Source: UBA2862 sp045658005 (GTDB lineage Bacteria > Bacillota > Clostridia > Christensenellales > Aristaeellaceae). From it: 32,807 nt of DNA. The notes beneath the pieces were generated by a model. That model was not told where the DNA came from, searched no databases, and saw only the letters and a list, made by a program, of their open reading frames with translations. Of this stretch, positions 1 through 7,439 are shown in pieces. A program made the position numbers and the translations under genes. The DNA lies in the NCBI GenBank assembly GCA_045658005.1, contig JAZOUD010000008.1, forward strand, positions 1-32,807, read 5' to 3'. Position 1 is the first letter of the stretch. Each line of letters opens with the position of its first letter.

Positions 1-196
1 AAATCGCAAGCGATTTCCGGGCGGCAAATCTGCAAGGAAACGATTTTTGCTCTGGTCGGCAGGCTCCCTGCCGCAAAAATCGCCCCGCCCGCGGCGTACA
101 CGCCGCCGCGTACGATTGAAGATCGGGGGCGCTCCGCCCCCCGATACCTCCAGGTAAGTTATCTTTTCGTACAGCTCGATAAATCATAATTTTCCC
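1..196. repeat. Palindrome-rich intergenic DNA with a half copy of the gene-end repeat
   Basis: No gene is visible here. The stretch is a series of small inverted repeats: 1-16 (aaatcg/cgattt), 41-50 with 73-82 (cgatttttgc/gcaaaaatcg), and a GC-rich hairpin around 122-146. At 175-193 lies one arm (ctcgataaatcataattt) that differs by one base from the right arm of the element at 3461-3688. It is probably the edge of another dispersed element that continues left of the window. Confidence 0.6.
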
Positions 197-230
197 CGCC
201 TCGCGCCATACTAAGCGCGAGGTGATTTTT

Positions 231-407
231 ATGGGTTATCCGAAGTATTCGGGATTGGCGGAGCTCTTGAAGCACGACGAGGAGGCGCTGCGCTTCTTCG
301 AGGGGCTGCCGATGGCGGTGCGGGAGCGCATCGCGCCGAAGAGTAAGTCCGTGGATTCGCTGGAAAAGCTGAAGGACTTCGCCGAGGCGCTGGCGGAGGA
401 GAAGTGA
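231..407 (+). CDS. Small conserved-looking protein, 58 aa, function unknown
   Basis: The ATG at 231 is preceded by GAGGTGA a few bases upstream. An in-frame GTG at 222 lies inside that ribosome binding site and is rejected as the start. The product begins MGYPKYSGLAELL and is highly charged and probably all helical, with the pattern 'residues ahead of a FFEGLP motif, then VRERI, then SLEKLKDFAE'. From memory this resembles short uncharacterised Clostridia proteins of about 55-60 residues (pattern Y-LP-VR--I----V-S---L--Y), but no function is known to me. There is no signal peptide or membrane segment, so it is presumably cytosolic. A strong hairpin follows directly, so the gene is probably monocistronic. 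Confidence 0.7.
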   Translation: MGYPKYSGLAELLKHDEEALRFFEGLPMAVRERIAPKSKSVDSLEKLKDFAEALAEEK

Positions 408-410
408 CGA

Positions 411-467
411 CAGCCGTGTCGGCGAAAGCAGGCGCCGGGGCATTGGCCCCGGCGCCTGCCGGCTGTC
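411..467 (+). terminator. Long GC-rich hairpin after the 58-aa gene
   Basis: The inner perfect stem 429-441/446-458 (caggcgccggggc) is enclosed by an outer stem 411-418/460-467 (gacagccg). There is no T-run on either strand, so it may act as an mRNA 3'-end stabiliser or a Rho-assisted terminator, not a classical intrinsic one. It lies between convergent genes: the small protein (+) and the LRR protein (-). Confidence 0.6.
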
Positions 468-530
468 ATTGGAGACGCGCCTGCCCGTGCGGTTGTGCCG
501 CGCGTGGGCGGCGCGCGCTCCGGTCATACC

Positions 531-3338
531 TCAATAATCCGAATTAAAATCCACGACCGTGATTTCCTGCGTCGCGGACAGGCCGTTGTCGGTCTTGACC
601 GTGATGACGGTTGTTCCTGCCGATACGCCGGTCACCACGCCATTTTGATCCACCGTCGCCACGCCGGTGTTGCTGGAGGACCAGGTCAGGGTAGCTTCGG
701 CATCATACGGGTCATACTCCGCGTACAACGTCGTGGTCTCTCCCACGCCGATCTCATCATACCAACAGTCGATCGAGACACTCGTCGGCTTCGGCGGGAC
801 CACTTCGATATCGACGGACGCCGCCGCTTTGCCGTTGGCGTCGTAGACGGTGATCGTCGCCTTGCCGATAGCATAGGTGCTGACCTCGCCCTCATACGAT
901 ACCTCGGCCACATCGGTATTGGAGGATTCCCAGGTCACATAGGGCGCACACCCCTCGGGGGACAGCGTAGGCACCAGCGTCAGGCTCTGGCGCTTTTCCA
1001 GCTGAACGGTGCCCGTAAAATTCAGCGTGATCGAGGTCGGGGCGTCGAGGTACTCCACCGTCAGCCAGTGTGACTTTGCATAGGCTTCTGCGGGGGAATT
1101 GTAGTAGGTCCGCACCGTCAAATTGCTATCCAGCGCGTATTCGCCCAGTTCGGTCCCCTTGGGGATCGTGATGCTGGTAAGCGACCCGCAATCGGAGAAG
1201 GCATAGTTCCCAATGGTTTTCACGCTTGCTGGTATAACCACGGTAACCAGTGAGGTGTTTTCAGAAAATGCATAGGTGCCGATCGTCTTCAGGCCCTCGT
1301 TCAGGGTCAGTTTTGCCAGCTTGGCGCATCCAAAGAAGGCATAGTCCCCAATGCCGGTGACGCTGGAGGGTATGGAAACGGCAGTAACCTGGGTTCCCGA
1401 GAACGCGGAAGCACCAATGGTCTTAAGCCCCTTGTTGAAGGTGACCTTCTTCAGAGCATTGCATGCATCAAATGCCGACTTTCCGATGCTCGTCACGCTG
1501 GCGGGTATGGTCACGGCGGTCAGGGCTGTGTTATAAAACGCCTGTTCCCCGATGGTCTTTAACCCCTCCTTGAAGGTGGCCTTCTTCAGGGCTGAGCAAG
1601 AATCGAATGCCGACCTCCCAATGCTCGTCACGCTGGCGGGTATGGTCACGGCGGTCAGGGCTGTGTTATAAAACGCCTGTTCCCCGATGGTCTTTAACCC
1701 CTCCTTGAAGATGACCTTCTTCAGGGCCCAGCACCCGGAAAAGGCTTCCTTGCCAATGGTTTTCACCGTGGCCGGAATGGTAACCTGAGTGATTTTGCTG
1801 GCTTCCCATCCGGGCTTAAACGCCGAAGCGGGAATGGACTTTACGCCGGACGGTATGACCAGCTGGGTCACATTGTCAGCGTTCGCCTTCTCGAACAGCT
1901 TCGGGCTGATGGTCAGCTTCTTCAGCTTGTCACAAGAATAGAATACTTCATCACCCATCTTCCTCACGCTGAAGGGCACAGAAGCCGTGGTCAGGTTATT
2001 GCAGTCATAGAAAGCCCCCTTCCCAAGCGTTTTCAGCTTTCCGGGAAGTATTGCCTTTTTCAGGCCGCTGTAGGCGAAGGCATAGTCCCCAATAGCCATC
2101 AGGTTCTTTGGGAACTTGACCGTTTCAAGTGCTTCGCAACGGCTAAAGGCATACGCACCGATGGACTTCAGATTTTTGGGGAGCTTGACGGTCCCAAGTG
2201 ATTCGCAACTGGAAAAGGCATGCGTACCGATGGACTTCAGGTTTTTGGGGAGCTTGATCGTCTCAAGTCCCTTGCAATTTTGAAAGGCATTTGCCCCGAT
2301 GGTGGTCACGCTGTCGGGAAGGTTCACCTTTTTCAGGTTGAGCCCGTAGAACAAGCCCTTGGGGACGGAGGTACAACCCGCCTTGAAGGTGACGCTGGTC
2401 AGGGCGCTGCAATCGGAGAACACGTCCTCTCCCCATTTTTTCACACTCTTCGGAATTGTGATGCTCTTCAGGTTGGCGCACGCGTAGAAGGCAGATTTGC
2501 CGATTGAAGTCACGGTATCCGGCAATGTGATGCTTGAAAAGGCGCACTCATCAAACGCATACTCGCCTATGGTCTTCAGGCCCTTGTTCAGCTTCACCTT
2601 GGCAAGAACCTTGCATCCTGAAAAAACGCCGTTGCCCAGCGTCTTCACGCTGCCGGGAATAGTCACCGAGGTCAGGTAGTCGCAGTCTTCGAAGGCGCTA
2701 TCCCCGATCGAAGTCACCGATTTGGGAATCGTCACGCTTTTAAGTCCCCGCAGATAGCGGAAAGCGCTTCTCCCAATCTTCTTCACCGTATTCGGGATCG
2801 TGATGGTGCGAATCGTATTCGAACCATAGGCGAGCAGGCTGTCACCAATCTCGGTCACGCGGTACTTCCCGACCTTGCCGGGAATGGTGACTTTTTCGGT
2901 CTTATACGCCAGATCATAGCCCAGGTTGATGATCCTGACGTTTTTGCCCTTGAGTATCCTGTAGCAGTTGTCCGCTTCGTCATAGAAATAGGTATAGGTT
3001 TCGACGATCTCGCCGTGCTCGTCCCGCGTCTCGCCCTTAAGCAACTCGTAGGGCTCCCAGTTCGCCACGGCTTCACCGGCGGGCGCTTCCTGGGCGTCCA
3101 CCCCGTCCAGCGCCTGCGCGGGCGGTTCGATCTCGCCCAGAGCAGCATCCACGTCCAATTCGAGGTCCTCCGGCACGCTCAGCGCGTCAAGCGCCCCATC
3201 CTCCAGCGGAGCGACCTCCAGGGAAGCCGCTTCCGGCATGAGGCCGTCCAGACCGACATCCGCCTCCGCCAGGGCACCGTTCAACACCCCGCACAGCAGC
3301 GCCGCCAGCAGCAGCGCAAGCCATTTGTTCAGTCTCAT
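531..3338 (-). CDS. Secreted BspA-like leucine-rich-repeat protein with two C-terminal Ig-like (Big_2) domains, 935 aa
   Basis: The start is set at the ATG at 3338, which has GGAGGATGG just upstream and opens a signal peptide (MRLNKWLALLLAALLCG, likely cleaved after ALA). Longer in-frame extensions would begin inside the promoter. After the signal comes an acidic linker to about residue 90. Roughly two dozen LRR_5 units of 22-23 residues follow (pattern SVTIP-SVTSIG--AF--C--L) to about residue 760. Two bacterial Ig-like group 2 domains then end the protein (SSNTDVAEV and SSNTGVATV cores). There is no LPXTG sorting signal or SLH domain, so how it is held at the surface is not visible. BspA-type proteins are known to bind host or microbial surfaces; that role here is inferred. 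A 45-codon unit has been recently duplicated (see 1486-1710). Confidence 0.93.
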   Translation of the reverse strand: MRLNKWLALLLAALLCGVLNGALAEADVGLDGLMPEAASLEVAPLEDGALDALSVPEDLELDVDAALGEIEPPAQALDGVDAQEAPAGEAVANWEPYELLKGETRDEHGEIVETYTYFYDEADNCYRILKGKNVRIINLGYDLAYKTEKVTIPGKVGKYRVTEIGDSLLAYGSNTIRTITIPNTVKKIGRSAFRYLRGLKSVTIPKSVTSIGDSAFEDCDYLTSVTIPGSVKTLGNGVFSGCKVLAKVKLNKGLKTIGEYAFDECAFSSITLPDTVTSIGKSAFYACANLKSITIPKSVKKWGEDVFSDCSALTSVTFKAGCTSVPKGLFYGLNLKKVNLPDSVTTIGANAFQNCKGLETIKLPKNLKSIGTHAFSSCESLGTVKLPKNLKSIGAYAFSRCEALETVKFPKNLMAIGDYAFAYSGLKKAILPGKLKTLGKGAFYDCNNLTTASVPFSVRKMGDEVFYSCDKLKKLTISPKLFEKANADNVTQLVIPSGVKSIPASAFKPGWEASKITQVTIPATVKTIGKEAFSGCWALKKVIFKEGLKTIGEQAFYNTALTAVTIPASVTSIGRSAFDSCSALKKATFKEGLKTIGEQAFYNTALTAVTIPASVTSIGKSAFDACNALKKVTFNKGLKTIGASAFSGTQVTAVSIPSSVTGIGDYAFFGCAKLAKLTLNEGLKTIGTYAFSENTSLVTVVIPASVKTIGNYAFSDCGSLTSITIPKGTELGEYALDSNLTVRTYYNSPAEAYAKSHWLTVEYLDAPTSITLNFTGTVQLEKRQSLTLVPTLSPEGCAPYVTWESSNTDVAEVSYEGEVSTYAIGKATITVYDANGKAAASVDIEVVPPKPTSVSIDCWYDEIGVGETTTLYAEYDPYDAEATLTWSSSNTGVATVDQNGVVTGVSAGTTVITVKTDNGLSATQEITVVDFNSDY
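1486..1710 (-). repeat. Exact 90-bp tandem duplication inside the LRR gene
   Basis: Bases 1486-1575 and 1621-1710 are identical over 90 bp and lie 135 bp apart, which is 45 codons or two LRR units. Identity at silent sites shows a recent duplication or gene conversion, whereas the other LRR units differ clearly at DNA level. The change keeps the reading frame. Confidence 0.9.
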
Positions 3339-3375
3339 GATCCATCCTCCTTCATCCACTTTATGCCATGTCATA

Positions 3376-3404
3376 ATTGTAATATGTAATTTCTGTAAAG
3401 TCAA
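3376..3404 (-). promoter_or_regulatory. Sigma-A promoter of the first LRR gene
   Basis: On the minus strand TTGACT (3399-3404) is followed after 17 bp by TACAAT (3376-3381). The expected transcript start leaves about 30 nt of leader before the chosen ATG at 3338. Confidence 0.75.
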
Positions 3405-3460
3405 GTGAGAATTCATTCGGGGCGGGGGTAATGTGTGAAGTGTGGTTGACGATGCGTAGA

Positions 3461-3688
3461 TAAATTCTGATTTATCGAGATGTTGCGGCGCTCAACAGCC
3501 TTCCCCTTGAGGGGAAGGTGGGCCGCGTAGCGGCTCGGAAGAGGTGTCCCCGCTGGGCATAGTTCGTCTATTGCTATAGAGGAGCGAGGCATAGGTGGAC
3601 ACCTCTTCAGTCTGCTTCGCAGACAGCTTCCCCTCCAAGGGGAAGCCTTTTGGGGAACACCATCAACAGCTCGATAAATCAGAATTTA
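3461..3688. repeat. 228-bp inverted-repeat element (MITE-like)
   Basis: The ends are a perfect 19-bp inverted repeat, taaattctgatttatcgag at 3461-3479 and its complement at 3670-3688. Inside are two ccttcccc/ggggaagg hairpins and a segment ending in ggtgtcc. That inner segment reappears, reverse-complemented, near the right end of the window (from about 32698). It lies in the divergent gap between the LRR gene and the amidohydrolase, and contains no convincing gene. Confidence 0.8.
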
Positions 3689-3723
3689 CCTCTCCAAACA
3701 ACGCCGCCTCTATCGCATGCCCC

Positions 3724-3752
3724 TTTCAAAATTCCCTCTTCAGTGATACAAT
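3724..3752 (+). promoter_or_regulatory. Probable sigma-A promoter of the M20 amidohydrolase
   Basis: TTTCAA (3724-3729) and TACAAT (3747-3752) are spaced by 17 bp. The gene starts about 33 bp downstream. The -35 box is weak, so this is a moderate call. Confidence 0.5.
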
Positions 3753-3784
3753 AAACGCATACTGAACCATTGGAGGAACACCAC

Positions 3785-4873
3785 ATGCTGGACTCGGAAC
3801 AGCTTGAAAAGATCGTCGCCCTGCGTCATACCCTGCACGCCTGCCCGGAGCGCTCGGGGCGGGAAGTGCGGACGATGGCGGCCATTCGGGCATTCCTGGA
3901 GCAGAACACTTCTTTGGAAATCAGGGACATGGGCGGGTGGCTGCTGGCGAGCCACTTCGAGGGGGACGACCTGCCCGCCGTCGGCTTTCGGGCGGACATG
4001 GACGCATTGCCCGCGGGCGACGGGGCCTGTCACCGATGCGGCCACGATGGGCACAGCGCCATGCTCTGCGGGCTGGGGCTTGTGCTGGAAGGGCGGCGCG
4101 TCGAAAAAAACGTCCACCTCATATTCCAGGCGGCGGAGGAGACCGGCGAGGGGGCGCGGCGGGTCATCGACAGCTGGCCCGGACTGAAGGCATTGAGCGC
4201 TGTGTATGCGTTGCACAACATCCCCGGCTTTCCCAAGGGGGCAGTATTGATGCGCCGGGGCTGCTTTTCCTGCGCCTCCTGCGGCCATATTGTCCACGTG
4301 ACCGGCAAACCCGCCCACGCGGCCTATCCCGGCGACGGCGCGAACCCCACCGAGCTGCTGTGCCGGCTGGCGCTGGAAGTGCCGGGGATGATCGATGGGA
4401 TCCTCGGCGGCGACGGGCGGCTGCTGATGCGCACGCCCATCGGGCTGAACGTGGGCGGCGAGGACTTCGGCATCTCCGCCCACGAGGGGCGGCTGTGCCA
4501 GACCCTGCGCGGCCACCGCAAGGCCGACATCGACGCCCTGATCCAAAAAATCGAAGCCCGCGCCCGGGCAGGCTGCCGCGAGGCGGGCATGACGTGCAAT
4601 TTTGATATCTGTGACGCCTTCCCCGACACCACCAATGACGACACCGTATTCGACAACGCCATGCAGCGCTTTGAAGCCGCGGGGCTGCCGGTCAAGATCC
4701 TGGACGAGCCCATGCGCTGGTCCGAGGACTTCGGATGGATATTGAAGGAAGTGCCCGGCGTCTACTTCGGCATCGGCGCAGGTGAGGATTGGCCGGGACT
4801 GCATACGGAGGGGTTTGAATTTGACGATGGGGTGATTGAGGCGGGCGTGAGGGCGTTTGAGGCGCTTTTATAA
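3785..4873 (+). CDS. M20D-type metallo-amidohydrolase/peptidase, 362 aa
   Basis: This is a cytosolic di-metal hydrolase of the M20D family, whose members cleave N-acyl or N-carbamoyl amino acids, aminobenzoyl-glutamate-like amides or small peptides. The start is the ATG at 3785, placed after TGGAGGA; a TTG at 3770 sits upstream of that site and is rejected. Visible family signatures are RADMDALP (69-76), the metal motif C85-G-H87-D-G-H90, the catalytic and ligand pair E118-E119 in QAAEE, H144 in ALHN, and H340 in GLHTEG. The lid/dimerisation domain lies between. Length is slightly below the usual 380-400. The substrate cannot be read from sequence. The TAA stop is formed by the first bases of the gene-end repeat. 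Confidence 0.9.
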   Translation: MLDSEQLEKIVALRHTLHACPERSGREVRTMAAIRAFLEQNTSLEIRDMGGWLLASHFEGDDLPAVGFRADMDALPAGDGACHRCGHDGHSAMLCGLGLVLEGRRVEKNVHLIFQAAEETGEGARRVIDSWPGLKALSAVYALHNIPGFPKGAVLMRRGCFSCASCGHIVHVTGKPAHAAYPGDGANPTELLCRLALEVPGMIDGILGGDGRLLMRTPIGLNVGGEDFGISAHEGRLCQTLRGHRKADIDALIQKIEARARAGCREAGMTCNFDICDAFPDTTNDDTVFDNAMQRFEAAGLPVKILDEPMRWSEDFGWILKEVPGVYFGIGAGEDWPGLHTEGFEFDDGVIEAGVRAFEALL

Positions 4874-4970
4874 ATTCTGATTTGGCGGGGAGAACGGTAT
4901 CCAAAAGCCTTCCCCAGAGGGGAAGGCTACTTTTGGGACCGTCACCATCAACGCGACAAATCAGTATTTA
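4871..4970. terminator. Gene-end repeat pair enclosing a bidirectional terminator
   Basis: The arms are taaattctgattt (4871-4883) and its one-mismatch complement (4958-4970). At the centre a hairpin, ccaaaagccttcccc/ggggaaggct-tttggg (4901-4937), has A-rich and T-rich flanks on both strands. That fits a bidirectional intrinsic terminator between the convergent amidohydrolase and transporter operons. The two outer arms supply the stop codons of both genes: TAA of the hydrolase and TGA of the ATPase. Confidence 0.75.
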
Positions 4971-6046
4971 TCTCTCGCCCTTTCAATCAGCTCCCCCATC
5001 CTCTTATTGCATTCCCCGATCTCCACCCCGGCGTTGATGACGCGGGGGCAGCGGTCGATCCAGTAGAGGGCGCGGTTGAAGGCTTCGTCGGGGATGGGCA
5101 TGAAGGGCCTGGCCTCGACGACCTCCATGGCCAGCACCCGGGCCAGGCGGTAGTCGATGTCGTTGGTATACAGCACGCCCGCCACGAAGGGCACGCCCTG
5201 CTTTTGCAGGCGGCGGAACACCGGTATGCCCGTGCCGCAGGCGGACAGCACCATCACCTGGGGGTCGCCCTCGGGTCGGGGCAGCTCGATGCTGCCGAAC
5301 ACCGGGTCGAAGGTGCCCTGGTCGATCTGGTACAGCTTGCGTATGGCGTCCTCGTCGAACACGTCCTCCGGCGTGCCCGCCCGGGCGACGTGATCCCCCT
5401 GCACGCAGATGATCTTGTCGGAGATCTTCTGGGCCAGGTCGATCTCGTGCAGCGACATGATGACGGTGATGCCCTTCTGCTTGGCCATGCCCCGCAGTAT
5501 GCTCAGCAGCTGCAGCTTGTGGCGCACGTCCAGGAACGAGGTCGGCTCGTCCAGTATGATGATCTCCGGCTCCTGGCAGATGGCCCGGGCCAGCAGCACC
5601 CGCTGGCGCTGGCCGTCGCTGATGGCGTTGAAGTCCCGGTTGCGCAGCTCCAAGGCGTGGACTGCGGCCATGGCCTCCTCCACCTTCGCCTCGTCCGTCG
5701 CCGAGAGTATGCCCAGACGGCCGGTGTAGGGATAGCGGCCCGTGGCCACGATGTCCCGGCAGGTCATCAGCTCCGGCTTCATGCGCTCGGTCAGAACCAC
5801 GGCCATCTTCGTGGACAGGTCCCTGTAGGACAGCCTGCGCAGCTCCTCCGATTCGATGAACACCTCGCCGCCCACCATGCGCAGTTGGCGGGTGATGCTC
5901 TTCAATATGGTGGACTTGCCGGAGCCGTTGGGGCCGATCAGCGTGACGATCTCGCCCTTCGCGATGTCGACGGTGATGTCGCGGATCAGCGGCACCCCGT
6001 CGTAGCCGACGGTCAGCTGTCGGGTCCTGAAGTAGTAATTGCTCAT
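4961..6046 (-). CDS. FecE/BtuD-type ABC transporter ATPase with a C-terminal extension, 361 aa
   Basis: This ATPase would power uptake of an iron chelate, heme or corrinoid through the adjoining FecCD permease. Residues 1-250 are a normal ABC domain: Walker A GPNGSGKST (38-46), Walker B IIILDEPTS, and H-loop SLHE. The signature motif reads ISDGQ, not LSGGQ. About 110 further residues follow, with a Rossmann-like opening (VMVLSACGTG). FecE and BtuD ATPases are usually about 250-270 residues, so this is an added domain of unknown role, perhaps a ligand or nucleotide sensor. The start overlaps the permease stop by ATGA, indicating translational coupling. The last codons (D-K-Y-stop) come from the gene-end repeat. 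Substrate is unproven; corrinoid is suggested only by the nearby riboswitch. Confidence 0.9.
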   Translation of the reverse strand: MSNYYFRTRQLTVGYDGVPLIRDITVDIAKGEIVTLIGPNGSGKSTILKSITRQLRMVGGEVFIESEELRRLSYRDLSTKMAVVLTERMKPELMTCRDIVATGRYPYTGRLGILSATDEAKVEEAMAAVHALELRNRDFNAISDGQRQRVLLARAICQEPEIIILDEPTSFLDVRHKLQLLSILRGMAKQKGITVIMSLHEIDLAQKISDKIICVQGDHVARAGTPEDVFDEDAIRKLYQIDQGTFDPVFGSIELPRPEGDPQVMVLSACGTGIPVFRRLQKQGVPFVAGVLYTNDIDYRLARVLAMEVVEARPFMPIPDEAFNRALYWIDRCPRVINAGVEIGECNKRMGELIERARDKY

Positions 6047-7110
6047 GCCGCCTTACCCCCTTGCCGCCGAAGCATCATGGCGATGACCACCGGCGCGCCG
6101 AACACGCTGGTGACGGTGCTGATGTTCAGCTCTGTGGGTGCGAAGGCGGTGCGGGCGATCAGGTCGCAGCCCATGCAGAACACCGCGCCGCCCAGGAACA
6201 CCGCCGGGATGACGATCAGCGGCTTCGAGGTGTTCAGCGCCCGCTTCACCAGATGGGGCACCGCGATGCCCACGAAGGAGATCGGCCCGGCGAAGGCGGT
6301 CACGGTGGCGGAGAGCAGGCTGGACACGACGATCAGCGCCACCCGGAAGGCCTTGATGTTCACGCCCATGCTCTGGGCGTAGGCCTCCCCCAGCTGATAC
6401 GCGCCGATGGGCTTGGCCATCGTGAAGGTCACCGCCGCCGTGACGCCCACCACCACCGCGGCCACGGCCACGTTGTCCCAGCCCATGCCGGAAAAGCTGC
6501 CCAGGCTCCAGCCCCGCAGGTTCACGATGTCGGCGTCCTCGGCGAAGGTGACCACGAAGTCGGTCACCGCTGAGCAGATGTAGCCGATCATGATGCCCGC
6601 CACCAGCAGTATCGCCATGTGCTTGAGCTTCCGGGACAGCAGCAGTATGAAGCCCACCGACATCAGCGACCCCGCGAAGGCCGCGATGATCAGCGCCCAG
6701 GAGGAGACCCCGCTGAAGAAGCGCAGCGCGTAGATCATCGTCAGGGCCACCACCATCTTCGCCCCCGAGGAGATGCCCAGCACAAAGGGCCCCGCGATGG
6801 GGTTGCCGAAGAAGGTCTGCAGCAAAAAGCCCGACAGCGACAGCCCGCCGCCCAGCAGCGCCGCCATCAGTATCCGGGGCAGGCGGATCTTCCAGATGAT
6901 GCTGTACTGAGTCGAATCCTGGGCCTGGCCCAGCAGTATGCGGAAGATCTCTCCCACCGGTATGGCCACGCTGCCGGTGTTGATGTTCAGCACCGTGATC
7001 ACCACCAGCGCCGCAAGCAGCAGCAGGAACACCAGCTGGTAGCGCGCCCGCCGGCGCAGGTTTTCGTTGAGGAAGGCGCTGCGCGCGCCCGGATCGGTCT
7101 GATTGGGCAT
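6043..7110 (-). CDS. FecCD/BtuC-family ABC transporter permease, 355 aa
   Basis: This integral membrane subunit fits the FecCD family, with about ten predicted transmembrane segments starting near residue 24. Family motifs are visible in the loop after the second helix (GFLLQTFFGNPIAGP, then LGISSGA) and near the C-terminus (PISFVGIAVPHLVK). It would form the homodimeric channel served by the downstream ATPase, with which it overlaps by 4 nt. The ATG is preceded by GGAGG. No periplasmic-type binding protein gene lies next to it, although such systems need one. The gene upstream on the same strand ends only about 30 bp away, but a palindrome lies between, so cotranscription is uncertain. Confidence 0.93.
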   Translation of the reverse strand: MPNQTDPGARSAFLNENLRRRARYQLVFLLLLAALVVITVLNINTGSVAIPVGEIFRILLGQAQDSTQYSIIWKIRLPRILMAALLGGGLSLSGFLLQTFFGNPIAGPFVLGISSGAKMVVALTMIYALRFFSGVSSWALIIAAFAGSLMSVGFILLLSRKLKHMAILLVAGIMIGYICSAVTDFVVTFAEDADIVNLRGWSLGSFSGMGWDNVAVAAVVVGVTAAVTFTMAKPIGAYQLGEAYAQSMGVNIKAFRVALIVVSSLLSATVTAFAGPISFVGIAVPHLVKRALNTSKPLIVIPAVFLGGAVFCMGCDLIARTAFAPTELNISTVTSVFGAPVVIAMMLRRQGGKAA

Positions 7111-7130
7111 AGAACAACCTCCAAAATATA

Positions 7131-7160
7131 AGGAAATGCTGATTAAATCAGAGTTTCCTT
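7131..7160. repeat. 30-bp palindromic repeat, left copy
   Basis: The palindrome has a CTGATT/AATCAG core and AGGAAA/TTTCCT outer arms. Its reverse complement matches 11008-11037 at 28 of 30 bases. It forms the final codons and stop (K-E-T-L-I-stop) of the 91-aa gene. On the minus strand it is followed by TATATTTT, so it may also act as a terminator ahead of the FecCD gene. Confidence 0.75.
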
Positions 7161-7418
7161 AAGATAGGCGTCGATCGTCTCCCGCCTGGCGCCGATCAGT
7201 ATCCATTCCCATCGCCCTTCCTCGGGCATGTCTTCGTTGCGCTCGCGGTAGTGCAAAAGGCCGTGCCGCTCGATGATGGCGCAGGCCTCCGCGCCCATCG
7301 ACGCGTACTCCCCCGGCAACAGCGGCGGCGACAGTGCCAGGCGCTTGCATCCGCCCGCCACGCACTCCGAAAATGCCGTGATCATGCCCATGACAAATGA
7401 ACGCTTGTCGTATGCCAC
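7143..7418 (-). CDS. Unrecognised 91-aa protein
   Basis: The GTG start at 7418 has GGAGGGGAGAG about nine bases upstream, and the gene begins 22 bp after the LRR gene's stop on the same strand, so the two are probably cotranscribed. The product is a mixed alpha/beta soluble protein with a cysteine pair in the first third (ECVAGGCKR), a proline-rich LSPPLLPGEY stretch, and a C-terminal WEWILIGARRETIDAYL segment. It has no signal peptide or transmembrane segment. I recognise no family. The ribosome binding site and position support a real gene, and the C-terminus has been rewritten by the palindromic repeat. Confidence 0.6.
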   Translation of the reverse strand: MAYDKRSFVMGMITAFSECVAGGCKRLALSPPLLPGEYASMGAEACAIIERHGLLHYRERNEDMPEEGRWEWILIGARRETIDAYLKETLI

Positions 7419-7439
7419 AGTCCGTCTCTCCCCTCCGGC

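Noticed and set aside
411..467. Intrinsic terminator with T-run
   Set aside because: The hairpin is strong but neither strand has a T-run, so it is listed as a hairpin with uncertain mechanism and not as a classical terminator.
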